Assembly: GCA_021399445.1 (NCBI GenBank)
Contig: JAJTUQ010000002.1
Span: forward strand, 6,324,001-6,388,000
Source: Xylogone sp. PMI_703
Taxonomy: Eukaryota; Ascomycota; Leotiomycetes
Direction of reading: 5' to 3'
DNA length: 64,000 bases
In this document: positions 21,846 to 33,949 of the stretch, piece after piece
How positions within the stretch are numbered: position 1 is the stretch's first letter
How the letters are laid out: every line of letters starts with the position of its first letter
Program-made: the position numbers and the translations under genes
The notes under the pieces: generated by a model
Database searches by the model: none
Told to the model about the DNA's origin: nothing
What the model saw: the letters and a program-made list of their open reading frames with translations, nothing else

Positions 21846-22517
21846 ATGTCAAAACAGAGCAATGGCACTGCGATCGAGACTATAGATCTTCTAAATGCAC
21901 GACTTAAAAGGATTGAATACGTGGTATATGGAAATGTGGATTCAGAAAAGAGAGATGGTACAGATGCTTCAGTCTACGAACGCCTCTCAAACGTAGAACA
22001 CGTTCTCCATCAGCTATCGTCAAAGCCCAAGGGCATTCAGGAACTTTTACGATTTTGTGAGTCTGTCCGTAGATCTCTTGCACACTCACTAGCTAATTCT
22101 TCTCCAGATTCAAGATATCCAGATTTGTTCCAATCAGTCGAACCTACGAATGAATTACCTACGACATTGGATACTCCAGAGATTACCGCTATAGTTCTTG
22201 CATCAGCCAGTCTATATCCTACCACTGCTTCACGATTGACATCTATTGTTGATACACCCATACCGGAGGCAGAACTCTCGACCCAACTCATATCTTTGCA
22301 GCCACGGATTGCCAAGCTCGAAGCTATTCAGGCAGCACAGAACTCCGATCTGGCGGAGTTGAGACAGAGGACTGCGGCTCTAATACAACGGTGGTACGCG
22401 GTTGATGTGCTTGGTGCTGGTGATAACTGGGCTGAATTGGAGGAACGGGTCGAGAAGGTAGAGCAAGGTGTTCGACGGGCCGAATTGGCGAAGAGGATCG
22501 ATGAGGGTATGGTCTGA
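21846..22517 (+). CDS. Dynactin subunit p22/p24 (DCTN3 family)
   Basis: Small shoulder-complex subunit of dynactin, the activator of cytoplasmic dynein. It would act with the dynein light intermediate chain encoded at 35.2 kb. Exons 21846-22056 and 22108-22517 encode 206 residues. The protein is mostly alpha-helical: IDLLNARLKRIEYVVYGN is the typical N-terminal helix, and LEERVEKVEQGVRRAELAKR forms the C-terminal coiled coil. Splicing joins LLRFYSRYPDLF, matching the family pattern. The 51-nt intron has donor GTGAGT, a GCTAAT branch site and acceptor CCAG. It contains no in-frame stop, so the unspliced frame stays open and would insert 17 residues. I chose the ATG at 21846 because the family core starts right after it. 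Confidence 0.83.
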   Translation: MSKQSNGTAIETIDLLNARLKRIEYVVYGNVDSEKRDGTDASVYERLSNVEHVLHQLSSKPKGIQELLRFCESVRRSLAHSLANSSPDSRYPDLFQSVEPTNELPTTLDTPEITAIVLASASLYPTTASRLTSIVDTPIPEAELSTQLISLQPRIAKLEAIQAAQNSDLAELRQRTAALIQRWYAVDVLGAGDNWAELEERVEKVEQGVRRAELAKRIDEGMV

Positions 22518-23856
22518 GTGGCAGGATGTATCTGGGCTCGCAACAACATCACTCATTGAGCAAAACTGCAATACGTAGTGCTGATAATGATGGATTTTAT
22601 GTACAGCGGTAGGAACGGGATGACCAGTTTATGCTTAACCGTAGGCATTGACGCTGGAAGAGTCAGGGGATTACCTCAAAGGGAAATCGGAATAAAAGCT
22701 GATGGCCAAATCAGGGCCTATCATGCAATGTCCAGGATTGGAAGTCAGGAGGCTTAAATCCCGTGTCTCGAGCGTATGCAGTTGGGAGTGCTCAATACGG
22801 CCGAGATGACACTCAGACTCATCAGATATTACAACTGCAACTTTCATGAGCTTGGATATCGACGTCATATAGATCTAGGCAAAGCGATCTCCAACGTCTT
22901 AGGTTCGATCTCCAGGTTTCACAGGGCTTAGTGGAAGCATCGGGACTGTATCATCAGCCGCCTGGAGATGGAACACTACGTCAACGCTTGGGCGCCTCCG
23001 CATACTGCATACGGTGCTGCGGTATCTTGTTGTCGAATTAAGAAATGTGCCAGTTGTCAGATACCCACAAGTGATAATTTGTTACCTAAGTTAAAGCATG
23101 AAAGAATTGTATCATCATTGCGTCGAAGGCATTTGGACAGCTACCACCTCGTGCATCGTGGGGTCCAACACACAGTACCTGAGTACTTCCACAGTGTACC
23201 TCCGTACTCCGTAAGGCTATCGCCCTTTTGCTTGGCAAAGGGACAAGGGACTACAAGTACCTGTTGGGCCAAGTGGAGCAGCGCAGTAGGCTCCGCCACC
23301 ACAGCGTGTGGCGCGTGAGTTTGGCGCAATTGGTTGCGGACTTGATCGCCAGGGGCCTGGAGCTTGTGCCGTGAGTTGTGCAGCGGCGACGGAGCACAAA
23401 AGCTGGACATCAGACCTAGCCAGCCTGGGAGCTCTCTTCGGATAACCCCGCGGATGATTTCTTCCACAAGGTACTGTGTTTATCAGGTACTTTCGAGGTA
23501 CTTTGATGCTAGATAGAGAGCGATGGTGTTTTCGCTGGATCCTCGATATCGAATCAATTGACGGAGTTGGCTAGGACCGAACCCTCAAGACGTCCTTCTG
23601 ACCCAATCCTTCAGCATGCGCCGCGCTCACCACCAGCTTGCCCCGACAGCTCACCAGCCACTGCCGCGAGCTCGCTCGCAGATCGTTGCCTCGTGGCCAG
23701 CGAGAAGATGGGCCACCCATTGCGAAGTTCCAATGGGTCGGTTTTCGCGCATAGCAAGTGGTCATTTTAATCGCTGGTTTGCCCTGTAGATGGATGGTTA
23801 CGTGCGCGCTGCTAAGAACCGTTACCTAACTGTGTAATACACCATCACCAGACCGG

Positions 23857-23870
23857 ACAGTACGTACTGT
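23857..23870. repeat. 14-nt perfect palindrome
   Basis: ACAGTACGTACTGT equals its own reverse complement. The same CAGTAC/GTACTG core recurs at 50943-50964 in another gene-free region. Confidence 0.7.
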
Positions 23871-24640
23871 ACAGGTAGAGCCGACAGGTTAATATTATCC
23901 AATATCCTCCCTTGCAGCGCGCCCCTGAAACCGTTCCGAGCGGAGGGAAGTGGAGAAGCCTAGAAGGCCGTTGAACCAACGGAAATGAAAATTCTGCGTG
24001 GAAAAGATGCGTAAGCTGATGGGCATCATCCATTCATCTATTATTGTGCTGTAATAATCATCGTCCGGCAATGAAAAAAGGCTTCTTTGGTGACGCAAGG
24101 AGGGAGAAATCGGCAGGGTCGGACTGGAGTTCTAGATCTCGATGCCGTTTTGTCGCTGGTGAGTGTAGATCGGGGGGTTTAAACTCAAATCGCCATCGCC
24201 CATTCATTCGGTTGCAGCCAACTGGGTACAGTATCATTATGGGTTCGCTTCGGGAGTGCTGGCGAGGTGACAGTGAGTGACAAGTGAGAGTGACCAGCAG
24301 AAAGGTATCCGTAACGCATCCGCAATGGCAGTGGTGCTTGCGGTGCTCTGGGCAGTCGCGTCTCCGTGCGGAATCTTGGGACGGCGACACTGCGCAGCCT
24401 CAGCTCAACACCTCATTTCGTTCCATTCATGCTGGTCAGATCCCGCAGCGAAGATAATAATGGTACTCCATAGTACTTTGATGCTTCGTCTCTAAAATGG
24501 AAACAATATACAGTAATTACTTTCTGTATACTTTCAAGAAAGTCACTCGTTGGATCTATTAAATTATTGATTATTGGATGACTATTGGGTATTATTTACT
24601 GAAGAAAGCCCACACTTGACTCGCCAGAGGTCGCCCACCA

Positions 24641-24690
24641 TATACACACACACCACACTAACACATACACACATGCACACATACACAGCG
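24641..24690. repeat. CA-rich low-complexity tract
   Basis: Imperfect (CA)n including ACACATGCACACAT. The same 14-mer occurs in intron 1 of the DUF1752 gene near 45048. Confidence 0.7.
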
Positions 24691-25226
24691 CCCCTTGATC
24701 CCGTCCTTCGTGTTCCACCATAACCCCCGAGCACCTCCTCCACGTCTCACATTCCCTTACTGCCTGCACAATTCTCGACCCTCAATAATCTTTCTTCTTT
24801 TGCCAGACTGTGCCAGATTCCATTGTCTCCAACCGCTTCCTTCACACACTCACTCCCTCCTCTTTTCTCCCCCCCATCTTTCTTCTTCCCTTCTTTGCAT
24901 CCGCCCGGTGGATTCTGTCGAATACCTCGCGACCATCATTCTCTCCCTCTCTCTCCGCTCTCCTCGTCGCCCCCGTTCGAGTCCCTAGGCTCGCCTGCCG
25001 CCCTCGACGCATTCCAGCTGAAACCGTTCTCCGGATCGCATACAATCCACGGTCCGCGACCAACCACCATCACCACATTCCTTTTTAGCTCTTTTTTCCT
25101 TCTACGATTCCTTCTTACTCTACCGCATTGCCTCTCTCCTCGGGCCCGCTCCGTCGCGACACGTCGCTTTTCCCTCTTTAAGCCCTCTCCTCCCACCCCC
25201 CTTCGAGAGGTGAACCTCTCTCGCAT

Positions 25227-26403
25227 ATGCCATCGTACGGCTCACTTAACTCGCCATCGCTCAGAAAAGGGAACGGCGGCATGATGGAAAGCAAAGGCAG
25301 ACGTGGAGGCAACATGCACAGTGTGAACGTGGATAACATCCTCGGCGACCCCTTCGCGCTGGCCACGATCTCCATCTCGATGGTACGTTTCCCCGATTGC
25401 GATGCGAAGTTCAGTTCTCAGCTCCATGGGCCTCGGCCCCGGTCCAGAACCGGGCAGAGCTCTATCTATTTATTTATCTTGTTTAAAGGTTGGTTGATCA
25501 GGTCACACGTTGGGCTAACATGGGATAAATCTTATAGCTTGCATGGCTCATAGCTTTCGTGGGCTCCGTGATATCGACCTCAAAGAACCACAAGGCCTTC
25601 CCAAACTATTCCTGGTTTACGGTTGCTTACATGTTTTGCTGCATCCTGGGGGTTTTCGTCGTGATCGCATCCAATACCATCCACACTTACCATGTTGCCA
25701 TTGTCGGCTTCCTCGCCAGCGGATTGGTCTTGACAAGTTCTTCTGTGAATGACTTGGTATACTCCTCGGACGGCGCCAAAGAGGCGGCTGCGGCTGGTCA
25801 TATTTTACTTTCCATGGTATCGGTAAGGACGCTGATGCTATGTTACTCAAGGGAATTTTCTTAACTGACAACCATGTGTAGATTGTGTGGATGTTTTATT
25901 TCGGTTCGACCCCTTCGGCTGTCCCTCGAGCATATCTCGATTCCTTCGCCCTGCATAAGGATCACGGGGCCTCCCCGAGCGCACGAGGTATGAGTGCCTA
26001 TGGCAGCGGTCGTCCCGAGACTTCCATCTCCAATGTACCACCACAGATGTACACTTCTGCCCAGCTAGGTGGATTCGAGACTTCATCTCCGGTAGCAGGC
26101 TATTCAGGAGGCGATCGAAATTCATCGCAACCACGGTTCGGTAATGGTGCGGCGCCAATGAGCAACCTAGGTGCTAGTCCAGCTCCTAATGATACGGCCG
26201 CAGAAATAGTCCCACCAACCGAATATCCATACAAGGCGAAGGCAATATATTCATACGAAGCAAATCCAGATGATGCCAATGAAATCAGCTTTGTCAAGCA
26301 CGAAATCTTAGAAATATCGGATGTCAGCGGAAGATGGTGGCAAGCCAAGAAAGAGAACGGAGAGACAGGTATTGCGCCTTCAAATTACTTGATATTGTTA
26401 TAA
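25227..26403 (+). CDS. SHO1: High-osmolarity signalling protein Sho1
   Basis: Plasma-membrane osmosensor/adaptor that recruits the MAPKK Pbs2 through its SH3 domain and feeds the HOG and invasive-growth pathways. Exons 25227-25382, 25538-25822 and 25882-26403 give 320 residues. After the polar leader comes [16 protein letters not shown]. Four transmembrane helices follow: [52 protein letters not shown], and [17 protein letters not shown] Ser/Gly/Pro-rich linker leads to a C-terminal SH3 domain (about residues 262-320) with [29 protein letters not shown] and APSNYLILL. Start is uncertain: ATGs at 25281 and 25284, the latter in a stronger context, would remove the first 18-19 residues without touching the conserved part. 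Confidence 0.93.
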
Positions 26404-28264
26404 GAAAGGACTCGCCAGGCTATTTGGGGATGCCCGCCAGGGGCATAAAAATACGGGCCAGGAGTTTTCATGTAATAAAGTCTATGCGATACGGTTTCTT
26501 TTCTCGGTTTTCTTATACCTCATATTTTTGGGCCAGATTCTTTTTCTCACAAAAGACGACCCCCTGGCTTTTATGGCTCAAAAGAATAATTGGGCGAAGG
26601 GAATTTGGGTTCAATAAACATGGAAGAAACTCTTTTTTGAACGGGAGGGGTGGTTCAAATCTTTCTGTGGCTGCTTGCTTCATTTTTCACACACATTGTT
26701 CATCTTTCTCTCTCGAGAAAGAAAAGCATCCCTTGATTCACAGAGCGGGATTGGCTTGGCTTGGCTTCAAAGTTACTTACTAGGGTTTATCGGAGGGCGT
26801 TTGGATCAACTGGAACTTGCGAATACAAGCAGGACTCTACTTTTTTTTGCGTGTATTTTTTTCTTGCGTTTTTTTAACCTCTTTTTGCTCTTTTTTATAT
26901 CCCCCCCGATTCCATTACTCCGAGGAAGCAGTGAAATGAAAATAAATTGTTGAAGCGTATTTCCTTTGTGTGAATCTCTGTGTATGTGTGTGTATACCAC
27001 TAGTGTTACAATGATTTGGTCTTTGCCCTTGATATAATTATAAACAGGGGAAAGAAAGAATAAAAATCTTATTACACACCCCCAAAAACCCATTCCTTTC
27101 TTTCTTTCCAAGAAACAAAAAACCAAAAGAAAGGAGACACCAAATATCAAAAGAGTTCGTGCTACACAGCCTTGTCGGCTCGGCTCTACATCTCTCCCAG
27201 TAATGCAGTGGCATGAAACCCACCATTACCAGGCCATAAGCCATTTTTTCCTTGCTAGACCTTGGACCCGAGTTGACCTGACCGTATTACCATTACAGTG
27301 CTCCCGGGGGGTCGGTACTTGCAGTTGTATTATTTTGGGTTATATGGTTCCCCCTTACTTACTCCTTTGAAGCTGAGGCTCGTTGTTAGCGTGACCGCCC
27401 CCTCTTTTTGCCGCTTTTGGGACTGCAATGCCCTTGGGGATTGATATATTTATCAAGCTCTATTTAGAACAGAGATTTTAAGCTGGGGAGGAGGGAGGAC
27501 TATGGTATTGTTATAATGCTTGCTTGGTAGGATTCTCAGGTTTAATTGTAGATAGCATTTACTGTTTGAACCATGTATGCATCCGCATATATATATTACT
27601 TCTATCGATCAATCTCTCTCCGTACGGCTAGAAGTTCCTTAAGAGATCTCCAGCACAATCAGGTAAAGATGGCCAGCTACACATAATATACTTAGCTATA
27701 TCCACAAAAAGGGGAGCTTGGTGTCCGTATTATGGTAAGCTTCAATCAATATTTAAACTCACTTCAAAAGACTTTGTATTACGGTGATGACGGACCTAAT
27801 GGCTGGGTTCTGGTCCTGTTCCATGAGGTGTGCTAGAATCTGTCGTACAGAGCGCCAAACTACCACCAGGACCCGGATTACGATGTTTGAGATGCAAGCG
27901 TTTTGATCAAGTGGCTTGGGCAGGGGTAAGCACTGATTCGATAGCTGCTGCAAATATGTATTCATATGTTGATATGGAGCTAATTTATTGGAGACTAGCC
28001 TACGATTCATCTAATAACAGCCTTCCTGTAACATACATTATCCCTTATATGGGGGATTGCGCAAGAATGGACTTGTCCTAGAGCACTAAAATAGCAGCGT
28101 GAACGGTTGATAGCATGTAATATCGAATAATGGAAAAGCGTAAGAACCCATTCTGCCTAGAAGCATCCCAACCCAGAAATAGAAACCAGTAAGGAAAAGT
28201 AATTATTACGCCCGGGATAAGGCTTCGTGGCGTTACCCAATGATCCTCTCTCCCTCATTGCCCC
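26404..28264. other. 1.9-kb convergent gene-free region, SHO1 / Bax-inhibitor gene
   Basis: T-rich and then AT-rich, with long homopolymer runs near 26840-26910. Probably long 3' UTRs. Open frames present lack any family feature. Confidence 0.45.
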
Positions 28265-29317
28265 TTAATTGTTCTGCTGGCTGTTGAGGATGCGCAGAAT
28301 GGCAAGGAAGAGATTGATGATATCCAGATACAGGCTGATAGCAGCGGCAATCTCCTCTTCAACGTGGTAGTGTCTCATGACCAGCTGCGTATCAACCAAG
28401 ATGTAGCCAGAGAAAATCAAGGCTGCAATGCAGGAATATCCGAGCTCGACAGCGCTATTGTAAGGGAAGAAAGCCGCGACGAAGCCGAAGAGGATCAAGA
28501 CCCAAAGTCCACCAAACAATACTCCTGCCCAGGAAGTGAAGTCATACTTCGACTGGCAGGCAAAGATTGTAAGAGCAACAAAGATTCCAGCTGTCAGGAG
28601 CACTGCTTGGAGAACAATGCGCGATTCAAAGAAGGATGTAACAACTGATATCGAATATGCTTCCAAAGCCGTGAAACCCGCGAGGAAGAGAAGATTCGTA
28701 GGGTAAGACTTGCGTTTCCAGTAGGTCAGGAGCATGAATCCCATGGCGCCAAAGAGCTATATTGCAGAGTCAGCACCTATTCAACTCGTCGTTGCGCTTC
28801 AATAGATTCGATTCTAACATACCGATACCCACATCATCCATTGATTAGTCTGGATCCAATTCCTGTACGAGTCGCTGAAGAAAGAGATAGCACTCAAGAT
28901 CGTAGTCGCAACCAGCTGAACAGCTCTAAATCTCGAGTCAGCATCTACTAGTATTCCAGAGTAAAGAAATGGCCACAGCTGAATGGGTTGATTATCGCCA
29001 GGAAGTCACCTACAGGATAGCGTAGACCTTTCGGACGAACTGCATTCGAATATCCAATGTGGCCTCTGCCACCATTCCCCCAAACTATTTAGATCGTCAG
29101 CATATGTGTCGCAGTAACCCGTAGAGCAGATGTAAATTACCTTGAAGTCATCAGGAATGTTGTCTTCGCTGCTTCTTGGACCTCCACCAAGAAGCGCAGC
29201 CTGATCAGTGGAGGAACTTGGCTCATCCTCATATGACGGTGGCGGACGTGAGTATCGAGAAGTATCCTCGAAGGAGTCCCTCTGAGGGGCCGCGCTGTAT
29301 TTCGTATTGCCTGACAT
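28265..29317 (-). CDS. BXI1: Bax inhibitor-1 family protein (TMBIM/Bxi1-like)
   Basis: Seven-helix calcium-leak/cell-death-suppressor family protein of ER or vacuolar membranes. Exons 29317-29141, 29084-29014, 28925-28823 and 28756-28265 give 280 residues. The N-terminal ~60 residues are cytosolic and polar, with RPPPSYEDEP, a PPxY motif. Helices follow from VYAILAVQLVATTILSAISFF. The core includes FALEAYSISVV-like and GYILVDTQLVM segments and ends with YLDIINLFLAILRIL. The conserved aspartates of the pH/calcium sensor lie in VDTQ and YLDI, which is family knowledge. The family is clear; the TMBIM4/Bxi1 subgroup is the likely one for fungi. Its start lies 670 bp from the septin stop on the same strand. 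Confidence 0.92.
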
Positions 29318-29987
29318 TGTAAATTACGGAATCAAGATAGTCAGGTTGGATGGGAAGTGATGAGAAAGTGTCTTGATCTCCAGTGAATGCGAGGCGTTGA
29401 TGAAGGTCGTTATGACGGCGTAGGCGCGCAAGCGGGGCTTAGCTTTAATGTACCCCGGAGCCTAGATTCTAGAAACAACTACAAGGACACCATGCATGCG
29501 TCCTACAACACACCTACGACATAGGTACTTCGGTGTTTCACATCACAAGATGCATTATCATGTGCTATATGGTGGGTATTGAATTACTATGACTAATACG
29601 AAATTTCAACCAAACGATAAACTAACACAGCATTCTCCCCAGCCGGCACTGCGACATTCTCTGAAGTGGGCATTAAGCTATCCAGCTAATGATGCACACA
29701 TCAGAGAACTGCTCGTGGCAAAAGTCAATGAGAGCAGATTGGTATCGCTATCAAACGTACAACATTAGAAGATAAACAATTTAGCTGCGCATTAGAAGGT
29801 GATAAAGAAACACATAATGAGCTTTTTCTTAGCCAGACCAGTGGATGTGTAAGTGCCGTCAACGACCTGCGAAATAGGAAACCCACAGCTCCCAAAACTA
29901 AGACACAAAGACAAGGCGTAATTGACTACGGTTTCGGGCGTCAGGATTATCCTCCGTCGATGAGAGATATCTCCTCTACCAAGACCC
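29318..29987. other. Intergenic, septin 3' side to Bax-inhibitor promoter
   Basis: Both flanking genes are on the minus strand, so this holds the septin 3' UTR and the BXI1 promoter. No gene seen. Confidence 0.4.
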
Positions 29988-31533
29988 TTAAGCATCGGCA
30001 TCGGCTCCGGAGGTCTCCATCTGAGCACTTTGTTCTCTCTGCATTCTAGCCTCAATTTCTCTAAGCTGGCTTTCGCGAGCAAGCAGCTCTTGTCTCTTCT
30101 CATTAATCTCCCTCTGGACCTTGAGCTCGATTTCTCTGAGCTTCTCCTCTTCGCGGCGCAGTTGCTCTTCCTTAAGACGGACAGATTGAGAGGCCAGGTC
30201 CTCAGGGTTCATAGATGAATCACTAATAAATGTTAGCATCGTAATGTAAACCTTCTGTTTGGGAAATCAAAACTTACGGTCCACCACCCTCAACGCTCTT
30301 GCTAAGCTTCTCGGTACGGTAGTTTTCATAGAGGAAATCATGAGTAATTTCCTTCAGATCTGCCAAATGGCTGTGCAACAGGGCACTTCGAATCGCCAAG
30401 AAATCGGAGTGCCTTGGGTTGTCTACTTCAACAACACCCCATGGATACTGTCTGGCCCTGACCTTTCGACCTCCAATCTCTACGACCTCTTCAGATCCAA
30501 CGATTGCAAATGGCATAAGACCACGTAGTTCCGCATTTTCCTCAACGGTGTCCTCGTCATCCTCCTCGATATCGTACGGGAAGTTGTAGACTGGGATTCG
30601 GTAGTGTTCGATATCCTCCATCACCAACTTCTTCGATTCGGCCAATTCAGCAGGAGTGAGTGAGTCAGCTTTGCCAATGACAGGGATAACGTTGACCCGA
30701 GGAGAGAGACGCTTCATGAGTTCAATATCCAACTCACGCAGACTACAAATTCACATTAGGTATATTCAGTTATATATCAAAGAGTAAAAACCTACCCGTG
30801 TCCGGTTGGGGTGATAAAATACAGCAAAGCGTGGACACGATTGTCGCGGAATCGTGGATTACGCTTGATACGGGACTCCTCGGCAAGGATATCGTCATAT
30901 TGACGCTCAAGGTAGCCTACAATTTCCCCAAAACTACGAAAAGCTCGTCAGTACTGGTGTTTTGACTCTTTACCAGAATTCGATTACCTAGCCTCATTAT
31001 CAATTTGGTCTCCAAAACCTGGAGTGTCGACAATTGTCAGAGAAATGCGAGTGCCTTCCTCGTCCAATTCGAGCTCTGCCTTTATGTTAACGAAGTTCAC
31101 CTATCCCATCTCAACGTCTGCAAACTCACCAACGGTGACAGGCTTGATTCGGACACCTTCCTCCACATGCGCATTGGTTGGGTCGTCTGCATCTTTTCCA
31201 GAGAGTACCTTCTTTCCGCAGAGTGTGTTCACGAAGGTGGTTCGACCTAAAGGGAGTCAGGGCCGACTGTAATTATTACATAGCAAGTACTGTGTAACGT
31301 ACCAGTGCCAGAGGCACCACAAACCATCAGGCAGAACTGGATTCCCTTCTTGACATTCTTCTTTCTGCGAATCTTAATCTGTAAGAAGAAATATATCAGT
31401 GTTTGTTCCGAAGTTGAACGAATGCATGCAGCTCTGATGTTTCACTGCAATACCAAGCAAGTGGCTGATCGAGGACCCTTAAAGGGGGTGAGGAGATAGA
31501 TGGACAACGCACAGCACCCAATGGAGAAGACAT
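29988..31533 (-). CDS. CDC11: Septin, Cdc11/AspA type
   Basis: GTP-binding filament subunit of the septin cortex at septa, germ-tube necks and hyphal tips. Seven exons, 31533-31513 (21 nt), 31378-31303, 31246-31130, 31075-30988, 30933-30796, 30742-30278 and 30222-29988, give 379 residues. A short polybasic segment (IKIRRKKNVKKGIQ) for lipid contact precedes the P-loop GASGTGRTTFVNTLC. G3 is VDTPGFGDQIDNE and G4 is GKADSLT. The septin unique element includes RARQYPWGVVEVDNP. The C-terminus is a coiled coil of about 70 residues (EEQLRREEEKLREIE onward). The P-loop Arg in place of Lys, as in yeast Cdc11 (SGSGRSTF), supports the Cdc11/AspA class over Cdc3, 10 or 12. Confidence 0.92.
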
Positions 31534-32375
31534 GATGACGAAGATTCAGGGGAAACCACCACGGTCGACAATATAACCTGGAGCCTCAAAAGGTAGTAAA
31601 TAGAAAGGAAGAGGCTGATTGAATAAAGGGTCGTGTTTTGTACGGTGAGGAAGTCGCGAATTTGGAGCGACGGATTATTTCGAGGGTTCAGGGGGAGACG
31701 GAAATTAGCGAGAAGCGTTTAGGAGTAAAGCTCGTACCTGGGGAAGCGGCCAACGAGCCAAATGGATCTTCGTTCTGGACACAAAAGAGACCAAAACTCC
31801 ACCAAAATTTTACGATGCTCCCAAGTTTACACCTCTACACTTTATATGAAAAGTGGATAGTGAATACATTAATCTAAGCTTAAAGATTCGCTTTCTCGCC
31901 TTTATCGAATTCGCATCCCGTTTTGAGCTCTCCTGCACCTCATAAACAAGGCCACTAAAGTGGTCACCCACGGGCCTTACTGCGGCATAAGCGCGTCAAC
32001 ACTGTATCACTTCTGGGTCAAGCATACCATAGCTAGGAACGGCGTGTCCCGCTTTCGAAAGAAGCAAATAATAGTCGGACTTGTATCTACTGTACGTGTT
32101 GCGTGCGTACTCCGACTACTTTTCTTGGTCCATTCGAGAGACGGGAAGCTCAGATTGCATACGAAACAGCTCACAACTAATAATCGTAATCCAACACCAG
32201 CTGTCACAGCATTACTTGCCTGACTGCTTTGATATTATCTACTACATAATGGTCATGTCAAGAGCGTGGAAGCTGAGCAAACCGTAATAGCTCTGCGCGT
32301 GACCAGTAGAAGTAGAGGCACTGCTTCTCCGTCGAGACTTGTACTTTTGCGATTTACCTGCTCAAATTCATCGAC
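31534..32375. promoter_or_regulatory. Divergent promoter, septin / PROPPIN
   Basis: 842 bp between start codons of divergent genes. No gene or clear core promoter motif recognised. A GTACTCCGAC element lies near 32108. Confidence 0.4.
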
Positions 32376-33752
32376 ATGAATACCAGGCCGGTGATAGAGA
32401 GTACAAGTAATCCAGTAGCCCTCTCAGCATCGTTCAACCAGGATGCCAGCTGCTTTGCTGTTGGGCTGGATACCGGGTTCTGCAGTATGTTAATATTCCA
32501 CATCTCCCGAGGTCAGAGAAGCTTATACATGTACCCCCAGTCTTCAACTCTGAGCCATGCCAGCTTCGAGTATCTCGCGGTATTTGCCCACAACTACCCC
32601 CATTTAAATCACCTACTATGCTAAGCCTTGACAGACTTCAACGCAGGGATAGGCCATGTGCAGATGCTCGGCAAGGCCAACTTTATAGCGCTCGTTGGAG
32701 GAGGGAAGCAGCCGAAGTTTGCTCAGAATAAGGGACGTATATCGATTTATATTTGGAATACAGTAGCTTATGGGCTTTGCAGGTTATTATCTGGGATGAT
32801 GCGAAACAAAAGGCAGCTCTACAACTCCCTGTTCTTACAGTAGTTCGCAGTGTACGATTATCGAGGACCCATATCGTTATCGCTCTTGAACATAGTGTCC
32901 GTGTATATACCTTCCAAAGTCCACCCGAGCTATGGGCAGTATTTGAGACCGCCGATAACCCACTTGGATTATGCTGCCTTTCACAAAAGCTTTTGGCATT
33001 TCCTGGAAGGACACCTGGGCAAGTACAGCTTGTGGAACTTTCTACTGGCAATGTGAGCATTATTCCTGCTCATGGAAACCCACTGAGGGCTATTGAAATA
33101 AGTCCAGATGGGGAGCTTCTAGCAACGGCTAGTGAGACGGTACGTTGTTTTGACTGCTCAAATAAGATAGCAAGGCTAAGCAATCATCTAGGGTACACTC
33201 ATTCGCGTCTTTGCGACTAATAACTGTGCTCGCCTTGCTGAACTAAGACGTGGGGTGGACCCAGCAACTATATACTCTATTGCAATATCCCCCTCAGGCC
33301 AGCTTCTAGCCGTTACTTCGGACAAATCTACTCTCCACATCTTTGATGTTCCCCATCCCTCTAAGCCTTCCCGGGCTGAACCAACCGGAGGCAGTAGACG
33401 TTTAACATCTCCTGGAGGGAGTCCTATTATTACAGATATCGACCCAAGCCAGAAATGGGGAGTTCTGGGTCGAATCCCGCTTCTTCCAAGAGTCTTTTCC
33501 GACATATACTCATTTGCTTCTGCACATTTCGAAATAGGTGACGAGTCTGCTTACGGATCTCCATCGAATTCTTCCGTCGATCCCAGCTCTCGACCACCAA
33601 AAGGAGTTATTGGGTGGACGAGCGATCAAAGTCTTATAGTAGTAGGTGCTGGACGAGACGCTAGATGGGAGAAATTTGTCATTGCTGAAGATAGAGACGG
33701 TAAACGAGTTTGTGTGAGGGATGGTTGGAAGAGATATCTCGGTGTGAATTGA
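32376..33752 (+). CDS. HSV2: PROPPIN beta-propeller, Hsv2/WIPI4-like, with an irregular intron
   Basis: Seven-bladed WD-type propeller that binds PtdIns3P/PtdIns(3,5)P2 and acts in autophagy, especially micronucleophagy in yeast. The model uses exons 32376-32484, 32541-32579, 32635-32732, 32783-33139 and 33192-33752, giving 387 residues. The lipid-binding motif is LRRG (33243-33254), a variant of FRRG, in AELRRGVDPATIYSIAIS. Other family blocks are GIGHVQMLGKANFIALVGGG, VIIWDDAKQK and LATASETGTLIRVFATNN. Between 32732 and 32783 no GT donor keeps frame. Joining QNK to VIIWDD needs an intron starting GGACGT where GTACGT would be normal. Either the donor is non-canonical, the base is an assembly error, or the allele is damaged. 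Confidence 0.82.
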
Positions 33753-33949
33753 GACGGGCCATGATTTTCAACGACGCTTCTTTCTGTTTAGCAGGCGCAA
33801 GGTAATATTACAGGTTAGAGGACATTGGGCATGGGGAATATCAGATAATCGGATACATAGCAGGTATTCGGATCACAATAGACGTAGACTAATAATACTC
33901 CTCGCTGGAGAACACATTAGAGCTCATTAATTTGAATTCTATTATCATG

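Larger units (their letters stand above)
22518..25226. other. 2.7-kb gene-free region upstream of SHO1
   Basis: No supported gene. It contains TACTCCGTA at 23205-23213, a 14-nt perfect palindrome at 23857-23870, a CA-rich tract at 24641-24690, and a long C/T-rich stretch from about 24700 to 25220. The last is probably the 5' leader of SHO1. Confidence 0.5.

Noticed and set aside
23280..23420. GC-rich stretch with open frames on both strands
   Set aside because: Overlapping open frames reflect GC composition; none has a recognisable domain, splice pattern or initiation context.
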